Both the position numbers and the translations under genes were made by a program. Below the pieces are notes generated by a model. That model had not been told where the DNA came from, did not search any database, and saw only the letters and a list, made by a program, of their open reading frames with translations. From Verrucomicrobiota bacterium (lineage in GTDB: Bacteria > Verrucomicrobiota > Verrucomicrobiia > Limisphaerales > J093), in contig JAOSKK010000035.1 in NCBI GenBank assembly GCA_027493615.1, positions 186,001-250,000 of the forward strand: a DNA stretch of 64,000 nt, written 5' to 3'. Each line of letters opens with the position of its first letter. Positions within the stretch are counted from its first letter, which is position 1. Shown one piece after another: positions 8,401 to 17,337 of the stretch.

Positions 8401-11400
8401 TCGTCATAGACGAAGGTCATCACGCCCCGGTCGGGGTCGTTCATGCCGGTCTTCCGCTTGAGGCCGTCGTAGGCGAAGGTCTTGACGTTGTTCTGGGAGT
8501 CGGTGATGCGGGTGAGTTGGTCGTTGAGGTCGTACTCGTACCGCGTCGTCCAGAGGGCGGGCGTGCCACTGGGTGTGCCGTCGTCATTCAGCCTGGTGAC
8601 TTCATCCACCTGAACGAGGCGGCCGAGGCCGTCGTTGGAGTGGACCATGGGGGTGTTGAAGTATTCCGAGACGGGGTCCACGTCGTTCTCGTCCAAGGAG
8701 CGGGTGAGGAGGGGTTCATAAACCGTGCGCCGGAAGGTGCTGTCGGGATTCGTGACCCGGGTGGGGCGCAGGGCAGCGTCGTAGTCGGTGCGGGTGGCAT
8801 GGGCGGGGGCGAGGTCGAGGGTGACGAGTTGCCCTTGGTTGTGGAACTCGCCCTGCCAGGCCGGGTCCTCGAGGTTTTCGAAGGCGAGAAGGTCGTGGAG
8901 GGGAGGGGATTCGGGAGCTAGTGCGGGTGTCGCCTCCAGGCCGGGTAGAGACAGAGCCTCGTCACCTCGGCTCCTACGGGGAAGGGTGGACCCGGAGACG
9001 GGAGCAGTTTGAGCCTCGTCACCTCGGCTCCTACGGGGAGGGAGAAGAAGGGGTTGAGGAGGCGGGCGGGTTGCTGGCGGGCGTTGAATTGGATGGCTTC
9101 GGTAACCACGACGCGAGGGGCCGTCGAGCCAGGAACGGGTTCGGCCTCGGTCTTGGTCATGAGCTTGCGGCCCAGGCCATCCACAAACTGCCGGGAGAAC
9201 CAGTACATCTCGGACTTCGGACTGCGGACTTCCGTCTTGTCGCGCTGTCGGGTCTCGACGTAATTGACGAGGCCGGCGCCGCGGACGAGGCCTTCCGCGC
9301 TCCAGGCATCGCAGGGGACGGCGAGGGCGTAAGTGTACTCCACGGTAGGATAGTCCGCCGTGTCGCCCGGCTTCACCATGCTGGTGAGACGGGCGAAGGG
9401 ATCGTAGCCGTAGGTCGTCACGTTCTCGTTGAAATCCATGGAACTGGTCACGGTGCCGAAGGCCTCGTCGTAGCTCGCCCGGAAGATCAGCGGTGCCTTG
9501 CCCTCCCCCAGGTGGATCGTCTCCCTGACCGGGTAGGTGCGAAAGCGCGGGTCGTAGGCGATTTCGCGGGCATGGCCCTGCGCGATGTCCAGCACGCCGC
9601 CGGGCGCGACCGCCAGCGGGTCGAGAATGAGTGCAGGGTTTCCCAACGCATCGTACTTCGTTCTCGCGGCAGTGACATATCGCGCCCGCGTGGCCGGATC
9701 GATCCACTCCCGCTTCATCGTGAGGTTGCCGATGGTGAGGATGCCCCAATTGCTCCCTGAGAACGTCTCGTCGTCGTAGAAGAACTCGGCGCGAGAGATC
9801 ACGGCGCCGTGCTCGTCCTTGGTCTCCTGCCGGGCGGGCAGCCGCAGAATCCAGGCGTTGGTGTTGATGGCGTACTCCGTGGTGGTGATGCGTTCGTCGT
9901 TGAAGGCCGAACGGTCGCCGTCCACCACGACGCCGTAGTCGGCCAACCGGGTTTGATTGCCATAGCCATCGAAGTCCGTTTCGGTTTCCAGCCGGCGCTC
10001 GATTCCTTGACCCAACTCCTTGATCACCTTCACCGTCGCGGTCGGGTGGACATAGACGACGTTCGTGCCGTTGGTGCCGGTGTAGAGCGTCTTGGGAGGG
10101 ATGGTCCAGGAGGTCTCCTCGTCCCAGAACACGCCGCCGTCCTCCTGCTCGGCGGTCAGGCGGAGCAACTTGCCCTTCATCGCCTCGTTGGTCCGCCCGG
10201 TGTCGAAGTGCGAACGAGTGACGAGGGTGGGGGCCGAGACATCGCCCGTGTCCACCTGCTCGACGCGGGCGAAACCCCGAAACTGCTTCTCGACCGGGTC
10301 GTAGTAGCCGTCGTGGTACCGGAACCGCGTGACGTAGGCGTGGCCCAGCGAATCGAGGTTCGTGACGCTGGACACGACCTGCACCGGGAACGGCATGGGA
10401 TCAGGCCAGGGCCGCCCGGCGGCGGCGTCTTCGAGGGCGAACCTCGTCGAGGGTTCGTGGCCGATGAGGGTGACGCGACCGATGCCGTTGGTGATGGCGA
10501 TGAGGGCGTTGGGTGTGCCGCCCTGGCAGAGCAACCCGCCGATGTCCACCGTGGCAAGGCGCGGCAGGGATTCGCCATCCGCGTAGATGAGGTCGGTCGA
10601 GCCGTTGCCGTTGAGGTCCGCCCAGCGGATCGCCGCGTTCGAGCCGACGCCGACCGGCATGCCCGTGACCCGTTTGCGCGGGCTGAACGTATAGTTGCCG
10701 CGGTTGACCCAGAACCACAGCTCGCCCGGCGCGGCCCGCTCCAGGACCAGATCCGCCAGGCCGTCGCCGGTGATGTCGGTAAGCTTGGCCATGCTCAGGT
10801 GCGTATCGTCCAGGGTCCAGTCGGGCAGCGCCATGAGGCGTGTCGCGGTAAACCGCCCGTAACCGAGGCCGGCAGTCACCTCGACTGCAGTCGGCCAGAG
10901 GCGGGCAAGGTCGGGCACGCGATCGCCATTGAGGTCGGCAACCTGAACCGACATCAGCGCGAGATCGAAGGCGGTGTCGTCCGGCACGCTGATCCGTTCG
11001 GAATACCGGTTCCCTCCCAGGTTGAACCAGACTTGGTACCCGAGGCCGTCCCCGCGAATGATGTCCATCCGCTTGTCGAAGTCCACGTCAGCGGTCCGGA
11101 GGCCCGGCGCTTCGAACGGCGCCGGGGAGGAAACGCTTCGACGGACATCGGCGTGCGCTCCGACCAGGCCAGCCGCCCGCGGTTGACGAAGTAGAACACC
11201 TCGTCGGGTCCCGACTTGTGAACGAGGTCCGCGAGACCGTCGCCATCCATGTCGGCCAGGTGCGTGCGGGTCGACGCGAGACCGAAGTTGAGAGCGTCAC
11301 CGGTCGCGGAGGCCACTTCGAGGGGTTCGCTCCAGCGAATCACGCGGCGGCCCTCGGACTCCGATTCGCCCCGGTTCAGGTAGGCCTGGTGGTAGCCGGG

Positions 11401-12585
11401 AATGCCGAAGTCGGTCTTGAGCAGATCCGGCAGGCCGTCGCCGTTGAGGTCCACCAGTTCGACCAAGGCGTTGTCCATCACCCAGGGTGGTTCGTTCTCG
11501 CCGCCGATGATCCGCCCTGCCGCCGAGAACTCGACGTCGGCCGAACCCATCGTGTAACCGAAAGTCGAGGGTGGCAGGGAGCTGGCGCCATCCGCTCCGA
11601 TGACGGTGATCTTGCCCAACAACGACCCGTGGACAGCGTCACCACCACTCCCGACGTATTCGAGGTCGTAGCGGCGGACCAGGTTGTCTGACGCGCCGTC
11701 GCCGTCGAAGTCGCCTTGCGCATGCCCGGCCAGGGTCGGGCCTTGGGTGCCGATGACGACCGACTTGAGCCGTTTGCCGGTCCGGACCGGGAAGCCGGGC
11801 CGACAATCCTCGAACCAGTCCGGGCGATCCTCGTACTGGAAGACGACGAAGTGGTAATCGCTCCAGGGCGGCGCGCCGGGGCCGTAGCGGATGGTGGCGA
11901 TGTACTTCTGGTGCAAGTTCATCTCATCCGGGAACGAAATGTAGGAGTACTCGATGAGGTTGCCGCGCGTGTCGGTTTCGCGCTCGAGGAGCCAGGAGAA
12001 AATGTGGTGTGCGTCCGACTGAATGCGCGCGCCGTCGGTGAGCCCGAACTCCTGTCGGGTGCCGTCGGGCAGCGTGGCTTCCCAGTGGCCCTGGAAGGAG
12101 CTGAGCGTCGAGGGTTCCGTGTTGAGCGGGATGAAGCGGTAACGGGCGAAGGCGCTCTCGTTCTTGCTGAACCAGAAGCCGTCTGATTGGAGGACCAGTT
12201 CCTCCTTGCTGTCATTGATGAAGACGTCGGTGCGGTCGAATCCAACCGGCTGGCCATACGTCGGGATGCCTTCGTCGGTGCGGCGCTGGAGGGTCGGCAC
12301 GCTCAGGTTCCAGCCGAATCCCAGCGGGCCGTTACCGGAACCACCCTCGTAGTGCAGGGCGAGCGTTGGGGTCTGACCAGCGACGCCAGGCGGGACGGTG
12401 AGGCCTACGCCGTACTTCGCCGTGCCAGTGTTCAGGGTGGGCTGGAACGATTCGCCGAGGCCTTCGATGGAACCGGGGCCCTTCGGCAGGGAGATGGTGT
12501 TCGGGGAGACGCCGGACTTGTCGGCGGCGAGGCAGTGGCAGCCGCAGGTAAGCGCAAAGAGCGTAAAGCTGAGGAGCACGCACAT
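5472..12585 (-). CDS. Giant secreted SpvB/TcdB/RHS-family protein (single gene, several frame changes)
   Basis: I join four open segments (12585-10954, 11086-8918, 9050-8274, 8150-5472, with a short linking stretch near 8270-8200) into one gene of about 2,370 codons. ATG 12585 starts a signal peptide (MCVLLSFTLFALTCGCHCLAA). Next is an SpvB-type domain (PGSIEGLGESFQPTLNTGTA, then LHYEGGSGNGPLGFGWNLSV). FG-GAP/VCBS-like blades follow (VDLNGDGLPDLL, ADMDGDGLADLV, TDITGDGLADLV), then a TcdB middle region (FRYHDGYYDPVEKQFRGF). A long series of YD repeats leads to the RHS core NLYAYCHNNPVNFADPSG. The last 200 residues are Ala/Gly-rich and unrecognised, as expected for a variable C-terminal effector. 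This is the TcB and TcC parts of an insecticidal-toxin cocoon in one polypeptide. Frame changes lie near 11,120, 9,040, 8,280 and 8,210. Confidence 0.85.
6917..6950. repeat. Palindromic CCTCACCC...GGAGAGGG repeat inside the RHS-family gene
   Basis: A 34-base element built around CCGGCCCTCTCC and its partner GGAGAGGG forms a hairpin. The same theme occurs again at 7741-7777. Here it lies in frame in the RHS region and is translated as a Gly/Glu-rich patch (PLWGEGRGEV). This foreign-looking patch interrupts the normal YD-repeat sequence. Confidence 0.7.
7741..7777. repeat. Second CCTCACCC-type palindromic repeat
   Basis: CCCTCACCCTGGCCCTCTCC followed by a G-rich, inverted half. It is the same family as the element at 6917-6950 and again sits inside the RHS-family gene, in frame (translated TGGEGQGEG). 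Its presence twice in one gene shows that these short elements spread within coding DNA. Confidence 0.7.
8034..8060. repeat. Diverged copy of the GTAGGAGCCGA repeat
   Basis: CGTAGGAGCCGACGTAAGGA plus GGCTCTG is an inverted, diverged relative of the three near-identical elements at 8254, 8954 and 9011. It is in frame within the RHS-family gene. Confidence 0.6.
8254..8281. repeat. 28-base repeat GAGCCTCGTCACCTCGGCTC..., copy 1
   Basis: The 28-base unit reads GAGCCTCGTCACCTCGGCTC followed by CTACGGGG and is itself partly palindromic (GAGCC...GGCTC). On the coding strand it gives the peptide PRRSRGDEA. It lies at a point where the RHS frame also changes, next to a G5 run. Confidence 0.8.
8954..8981. 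repeat. 28-base repeat, copy 2
   Basis: Identical over its 28 bases to the copies at 8254-8281 and 9011-9038. It encodes LPRRSRGDEALS in the RHS-family frame. Confidence 0.85.
9011..9038. repeat. 28-base repeat, copy 3
   Basis: Identical unit only 57 bases from copy 2, in the same orientation, again inside the RHS-family coding region (PPRRSRGDEAQT). Confidence 0.85.
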
Positions 12586-12757
12586 GCGGTTCGCAGAGGG
12601 CCGCTCAGACCATGAGCGAACTCGCACACCGGGCACCGCCCCACGTTGCTGCGGGCGACAAGCCCTCGCGCCGACCGACAGTTCGGGGACGCGCGGCCAG
12701 CTTCGGCCCGGAGCTCCGCGAGCTTGCTTTGCGACTGGCACTGAATACCGTCGGTTC

Positions 12758-12991
12758 ATGAGCTTTCAAACGCTGGAAGTGGAACTGGACCACGGGCGCG
12801 TGCGGCCCACCACCGCCGAAACCCTGCCCGACAAGGCGCGCGCGCTGCTGACGATCCTGGCCGCGCCGGCTGAAGCAACACCCCCAGCGCGTTCGCTCGG
12901 TGCGGCGATGCGTGAACTCAACGTGCAGGCGCGAGGCCAGTTGAGCGATCTATCGACGAACCCGCGGCATCTGGACGACTTTGGCAAGTGA
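12758..12991 (+). CDS. Small antitoxin of a VapBC-type pair
   Basis: A 77-aa protein (MSFQTLEVELDHGRVRPT...) with an N-terminal beta-strand-like segment and an acidic/hydrophobic tail (LDDFGK), placed directly before a PIN-domain toxin. Its TGA overlaps the toxin GTG (12988-12991). The fold is not certain from sequence, but this N-terminus is the usual partner of PIN toxins in related genomes. The start at ATG 12758 is preferred over longer upstream frames because those run through the divergent promoter region (12586-12757) shared with the giant RHS-family gene. Confidence 0.75.
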   Translation: MSFQTLEVELDHGRVRPTTAETLPDKARALLTILAAPAEATPPARSLGAAMRELNVQARGQLSDLSTNPRHLDDFGK

Positions 12992-13404
12992 AGGCCGTCA
13001 TCATGGATGCCAGGCCACTCGTGGGCTGGTTTTGCACCGGGGATTCGCACCATGCCTGGGCCACGCGTGAGCTCGACCGCCTGCCCAGTGGCGCGCTCGT
13101 TTGTGAGGCGGTCCTGGCCGAAGTCTGTCATCTGGTCGCCAAGGATGGTGTGCGGCCCTCGGCGGTCCTGCGCCTGGTGGAGCAAAACGACCTCGTGCTC
13201 CTGCCGCTGGGCCGCGAAATCGCTCACATCCGCGCCCTGCTTGACCGTTATCTGGACGTGGGCATGGACTTTGCCGACGCGTGCGTGGTCCGCCTGGCGG
13301 AGTTGCATCCCGACACCATCGTCTGCACCACCGACACCGACTTCCGTGTCTATTGGAAGCACGGGCGGGAGAGCATCCCGCTTCTGGCGCCGTTCGCGTC
13401 TTGA
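12988..13404 (+). CDS. PIN-domain toxin (VapC-like)
   Basis: A 138-aa PIN-domain protein with all acids in place. The first Asp is in VIMDARPLVGWF, the Glu in AVLAEVCHLV, the third in MDFADACVVRLAE, and the last in CTTDTDFRVYWK. It starts with GTG overlapping the antitoxin stop. This pair looks intact, unlike most of those at 3-5 kb. Expected role: RNA cleavage when the antitoxin is degraded, acting in maintenance of the locus or as a phage or stress response. Confidence 0.88.
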   Translation: MKAVIMDARPLVGWFCTGDSHHAWATRELDRLPSGALVCEAVLAEVCHLVAKDGVRPSAVLRLVEQNDLVLLPLGREIAHIRALLDRYLDVGMDFADACVVRLAELHPDTIVCTTDTDFRVYWKHGRESIPLLAPFAS

Positions 13405-13566
13405 TCGCCGATGGATCGGCAGGGAATCGCCGCAAAGAAGCGCAAAGAGCGCAAAAGAGAGGAACCCGCTCGCACTGTGGCGAGGAGCCCTCTTCGCCGA
13501 CATCCGAAGGCATGAAAGGGTGGGGTCCAAGTCACACGAGGAGGAACCGCGGCGGTAGCGGGCGGG

Positions 13567-13676
13567 ACGCAAAGCGCCGCTGGAAGCCGGCGCACTCCAG
13601 ACGCTCCGCGTGGCCTCAGCGGTGCGGAAGTCGCGCAGCGTTTGGAGTGCGTCGCGCTTGAGCGCCGCTTTGCGTG
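13567..13676. repeat. Long inverted-repeat (REP/BIME-like) element, copy A
   Basis: Left arm begins CGCAAAGCGCCGCTGGAAGC, and the right arm is its reverse complement with a few changes (GCAGCGTTTGGAGTGCGTCG then CGCTTGAGCGCCGCTTTGCGT). The two arms of about 45 bases are separated by about 20 bases and would form a strong hairpin. The same element occurs at 22,273-22,408. It sits in non-coding DNA just after the intact PIN toxin. Confidence 0.8.
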
Positions 13677-14182
13677 AGACGGGCGTGCGAGCATCGGCGG
13701 TGGGCGATGCGCGGTGGCCGGACTCGGGAACGAGACCGGACTTACCTCGCGTAGGCACGGACCGCCGTTTTGGTTTGCGAACGCCTCGCCCACACGCTCG
13801 ATCAAGCTGGGACTCGTAGGGAGGGAGATCATCGTCTCGTAGGGTGTCCTCGACTTGAGGGCTGCCGGGCTCGATGGCCCTGACAGCTTGCCGTTCCTCC
13901 CCATCGCCTCAGCCCTCCCGCGTAGGCACGACCGCGGTGCTGTTCATCGGGTTGGTGACGAGCTTGCCGTTGGCGGAGCAGCAGCACGTCTGCGCCGTGG
14001 TGCACCGGCAGGTTGAAGGCGCTCGGAAGCTCACGCGGCCGCGGCTCTTGCGCACGCCCACCGGGGGTTTCTGCAATCCCGACGGCATTCCGAACGACGG
14101 TCCCTTCTTCAAAGTGCTGGAGCATATCGAGGAAGAACGCCATCGCACGCCGGGACGACCGCCGCCGGCTTTCGACTGGCGC

Positions 14183-14347
14183 AGGTTCTTGCCGGATACG
14201 AACGTCCTGAGCGAGCTGATGAAACGCGATCTGGAGTTCGACCTGATCGCCCCCAGCGCCAAAGCCCACGGTCTCATCCTGGTCACCCGTAACGTGAAGC
14301 ACTTCGATCATGCGGCCGGCCGGCGAGTGGAGAACGGGTTCGAGTAA
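14183..14347 (+). pseudogene. Internally deleted FitB/VapC-like PIN relic
   Basis: RFLPDTNVLSELMK is the typical first strand of a FitB-type PIN toxin. It is joined straight to FDLIAPSAKAHGLILVTRNV and KHFDHAAGRRVENGFE, the final third of the same family. About 75 residues between them are missing, including the conserved Glu. There is no start codon directly before the DTN strand. The open frame upstream (from 13874) contains a Cys/His-poor sequence, NPDGIPNDGPFFKVLEHIEE, that I cannot assign. It is another dead toxin relic. Confidence 0.7.
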
Positions 14348-14447
14348 CGATCGGACGCTTGGGCTGCAACCGCGGCGGTTGAACACCTCCGCGGTGCTCT
14401 CGTTAACGCGCAGGCGACTGCCGGCTTGATCCGTTCGGAATCGTTGC

Positions 14448-15967
14448 CTAGTACTTGATGATGTAGTTCACGTAGAGATTCTTGGGGCGCGTTTCTGAGC
14501 CACCGGCTGCTCCGGTAGTTCCTTCGCTCGGTCTGGACCCCGAACCGCCGGAAGCGAGCTCTTTACCTCCAGAATTCCGTGCCGCGGCGTGAGTGTGTGA
14601 CTCGAACTGGCTGCCTTGATAGCTCCCAACCCGATCCCCAACGTTTCCGCCTGCGGCGGAGGCCGTCCGAGAGTCCCGGTCTGGATCGTGCGTGCTCCCA
14701 TTTGCCCGGCCGCGGAGGAACAGGCCCCCGGTGTCCGGTACCCGGAACCTGCTATCGTCCGGGGCGCCGAAGGCGGTGCCGATGGCGGAGAACAACTGGG
14801 GATACTCCGTTCGCAAGTACGTCGCACCGTTGCAGAGAAGCCAGCCCGGAGGTGCGGTGATCCCGCCGTAGGCCATGATGCTGCCGGGTGGCGCTGCCCC
14901 GATCAAACCGGAGCCGTCCCCGACGAACCGATTGGCCTTGACGGTACCGGCCACCTCGAGCTTCTCGGAAGGCGCGCTGGTGCCGATGCCCACGTTGCCG
15001 CCGCCCACCACAAAGTGGGCTCCTGCCTCAAGATTCAGACCAAGGTTCGCAGTGCCACCACTCTTGTAACCAAGGTAAGCAATGCGGGTGGGGCCGCCGG
15101 GTTTGAAGAACTCAACCGTGCCAGCGTAGTCCGCACCACCAGGGCTCAATCGGATGTAACCGTCAGTAGCGGTTTCTGCCCGAGAGCTAATGTTGCCGTT
15201 GACTTGCAGCGCATCCGACGGGCTGGAGGTGCGAATCCCGACCTTGCCGCCCGACACGACGAAGTTGGCGGAATTCTCCAAGGCCAAGTTCAGGTTACCG
15301 ACGCCTGCGTTCTTGTAGCCCATGTACGCGATGCGCGTTGGACCAGGGCGGTACCAGTCTATGTACCCTGCGGCATCAGATCCCCCGGATTCAAAGCAAC
15401 ATAGCCGACGGTTGTTGCGGGCTGGCGGACAGCGATCGTGCCCGCGACCTCCAACTCCGTTCGCGGATTCGTCGTCCCAATGCCGACCTTGCTGTCGCTG
15501 GTTGTTGTGAGCGCCCCCCCAGCCACGGACTGCGCCGTCCTGGCTTGTTCGGCGAACAGCGCAAACGGCGCACTCAGGACCTGTTGGCGAGGTGCGATAG
15601 TGCCGATACCGCCGACCGTGACCTCGACATAGCGGTTGGTCGCGGTGAAAGCGTCCGTGAGGGGGCGAGGTGGGGAAGCGGTATCGACCGGACCGAGCAT
15701 GACGTTGAAGTAGCCCTGCACCACCGGGACCTTCTGGCCCCGGCCAGGGCCGGTTCCGCCGTCAAACACCTGCGGACCCCAAACCGCCGTGCCACCGCTC
15801 TTCTCGGCGAAGACGCTGATTCGCAGTTCGTAGTCGGCGGTGGCGATCGGGGTGTTGCTCGACGTGGTCAGGTAGCCCTGGTAGTTGATCAGGGCGGGGA
15901 CGGATTGCGCGGCGAGGCGGCCGCAACGAAGCGCAAGAGACAGAAAAGCTGCGGAGCGGGAGGTCAT
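14448..15967 (-). CDS. Secreted phage-tail-collar-domain protein (one gene, frameshift at C5)
   Basis: About 506 codons from ATG 15967. There is a signal peptide (MTSRSAAFLSLALRCGRLAA), then a conserved secreted-protein start PALINYQGYLTTSSNTP. Next come repeats of the head/tail-fibre type with the motif VGIGTTNPRTELEVAGT, seen three times in variants (KVGIRTSSPSDALQVNG, NVGIGTSAPSEKLEVAG). The C-terminal tail-collar domain reads MAYGGITAPPGWLLCNG, FGAPDDSRFRVPDTGGLFLR, and ends NLYVNYIIKY. The frame changes at the C5 run 15382-15386; restoring one base makes the repeat sequence continuous (NPGGSDAAGYIDWYRPG). No phage genes are near, so I infer a trimeric, fibre-like surface protein rather than a prophage component. 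Confidence 0.8.
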
Positions 15968-16060
15968 AGGCCGAGAGCCGGTTGAAGGGTTCAAGGGGCG
16001 AGGGTCGAAAGCAGGAGGTCGTGGGTTGTCTCGAAACCAACTCAGCAATCGCGATAGCTC

Positions 16061-16194
16061 CTCCGCCGATTGCGAACATCGGGGATGGGGCTGCGGATCT
16101 CGTCCCTCATTATCAATCCCCGATGTTCGGAATCGGTGGAGAAAGAGCCCGATGCCCTCTCCGCCGATTGCGAACATAGGGGATGGGGCTGCAG
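16061..16194. repeat. Three-copy repeat cluster CCGCCGATTGCGAACAT
   Basis: Two direct copies (16061-16096 and 16157-16194) share CCGCCGATTGCGAACAT followed by GGGGATGGGGCTGC. An inverted, diverged copy (16115-16143) lies between them. Arms facing each other can form hairpins. It lies in the 440 bases between the tail-collar gene and a gene relic, which otherwise contain no gene. Confidence 0.75.
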
Positions 16195-16321
16195 AGCCTG
16201 CCGTTCCGGCTCAACCCGCGAGGTACTGGGTCGGCGCAGGAACAGAACCGGGCTCCCGGCGGGCTGGTGGGATGAGGTGAGATCGGACGAGAGGCCAGCA
16301 GGGTGAGCATCTGCAGAGGGT

Positions 16322-16391
16322 GCAGGCTGGAAGCCCGCACCACAAGCAGGCGAGAGGCTGAATCCGGAAGCAGGCTGGAAGCCTGCACCAC
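16322..16391. repeat. Pair of GCAGGCTGGAAGCC(T/C)GCACCAC repeats
   Basis: Two direct 22-base copies differing at one base, at 16322-16343 and 16370-16391. Each is itself a short palindrome (GCAGGCTGGAAGCCTGC). This is the third type of short palindromic element within a few kilobases. Confidence 0.75.
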
Positions 16392-16406
16392 AGGGCTGCC
16401 CGGAGG

Positions 16407-17250
16407 TCATGGGGTGGATAGACCGTCGTTGAGGACCGGGACATCAGAGGCGCGGTGGAGGCGGAAGACGCCGCTGACCTTCAGGTCGCTGGCGTGCAGA
16501 CCTTGGATGGTTTCCTCGTAGAGACCGCCGATCTGGTTGTCGCCCCAGCCGGGTTGACCCGGAGCCCGGGGATCGTCGGCGGTGAATCTCAACCGGAGAT
16601 TCCGCGTGATGGTCCAGGACTCGGTTGTCTCCGGGCCGGCTGGACCGGCGATGGGCGGCTCGGGCTCGAACCGTTCACTCAGGTTATCGTGATCGGGGTG
16701 GTAGCGGTGGACGAAGGGATTGCGGGGGTCGTCGTAAGGCAGCACCACAGGACAGGTGAAGACCCCGTCTGCCTCCCCGAAGTTGCCGCTGGCCGCCATC
16801 TCCAGCGGTTTGGGGAAGGCAAAGGCAACGGTGCTGTAACGTCGCGCGACGGGTTGGCCGGGATGCTGGCGGGGCGGCTGACATTCGTAAGGACCGCGCT
16901 GCCAACCCACAACCCGGCGCGCGGATGCGGCTGGACGCCGGCGACGCCGTGGAGTCGCTGTCCCTGGCGGGCAGAAGCGGCGCTGACCGAAACACCCTGG
17001 AGCCCTCCGGCCGTCACCGGGATGAGGGCGCGCGAGGAAGCAGGGTTGTCACGCCCCTCGAGGACGGATTGGCAGAGGCCCTGCCGCGGCATGGCGTTGC
17101 GTCGTACCGCGAGACGCAGGGACCATTCGGCACCGGGCGCAATGGTGACTGAAAAAGGCGGCCCACCCAGGGGCTGCCAGCCGTCGATGGTGTGACTCAG
17201 GTTGTCCTGCCAGTACTCGAGGAACACCGGACCGGCAGCGGGGCGTCTTG
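16407..17250 (-). pseudogene. C-terminal remnant of a large secreted protein
   Basis: Two frames read together give about 280 residues and no N-terminus. Visible blocks are IDGWQPLGGPPFSVTIAPGA, AGLWVGSAVLTNVSRPA, VVLPYDDPRNPFVHRYHPDH, NLRLRFTADDP, GWGDNQIGGLYEETIQGLH and LKVSGVFRLHRASDV. I recognise this block order as the ending of long secreted beta-rich proteins in Verrucomicrobiota, whose function is unknown to me. The upstream side stops within 90 bases of the neighbouring gene's stop codon, leaving no room for the N-terminal part. I call it a truncated relic. A frame change near 16,860-16,930 adds to the damage. Confidence 0.6.
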
Positions 17251-17337
17251 GACACTCAAAGGCGCATGAGCTCCTCGCCCATGCGCCGTTCGGACGGACC
17301 GGTTGACGATGACCGACCTGTGCGGCGTACGCGGCGC

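Noticed and set aside
8034..9038. CRISPR array suggested by three identical 28-base units
   Set aside because: Spacing is irregular (about 670 and 29 bases between units), the units are inside a coding region, and no cas genes are present.
9809..11194. 461-codon plus-strand frame opposite the RHS-family gene
   Set aside because: Shadow of the TcdB-like coding region, which has clear FG-GAP-like repeats on the minus strand.
13874..14182. Separate antitoxin gene before the PIN relic
   Set aside because: The stretch is open, but I cannot match it to any antitoxin fold or find a proper start, so only the PIN part is annotated.
14448..15967. Prophage indicated by the tail-collar domain
   Set aside because: No capsid, terminase, integrase or other tail genes nearby. 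The protein has a signal peptide, so a bacterial surface fibre is more likely.
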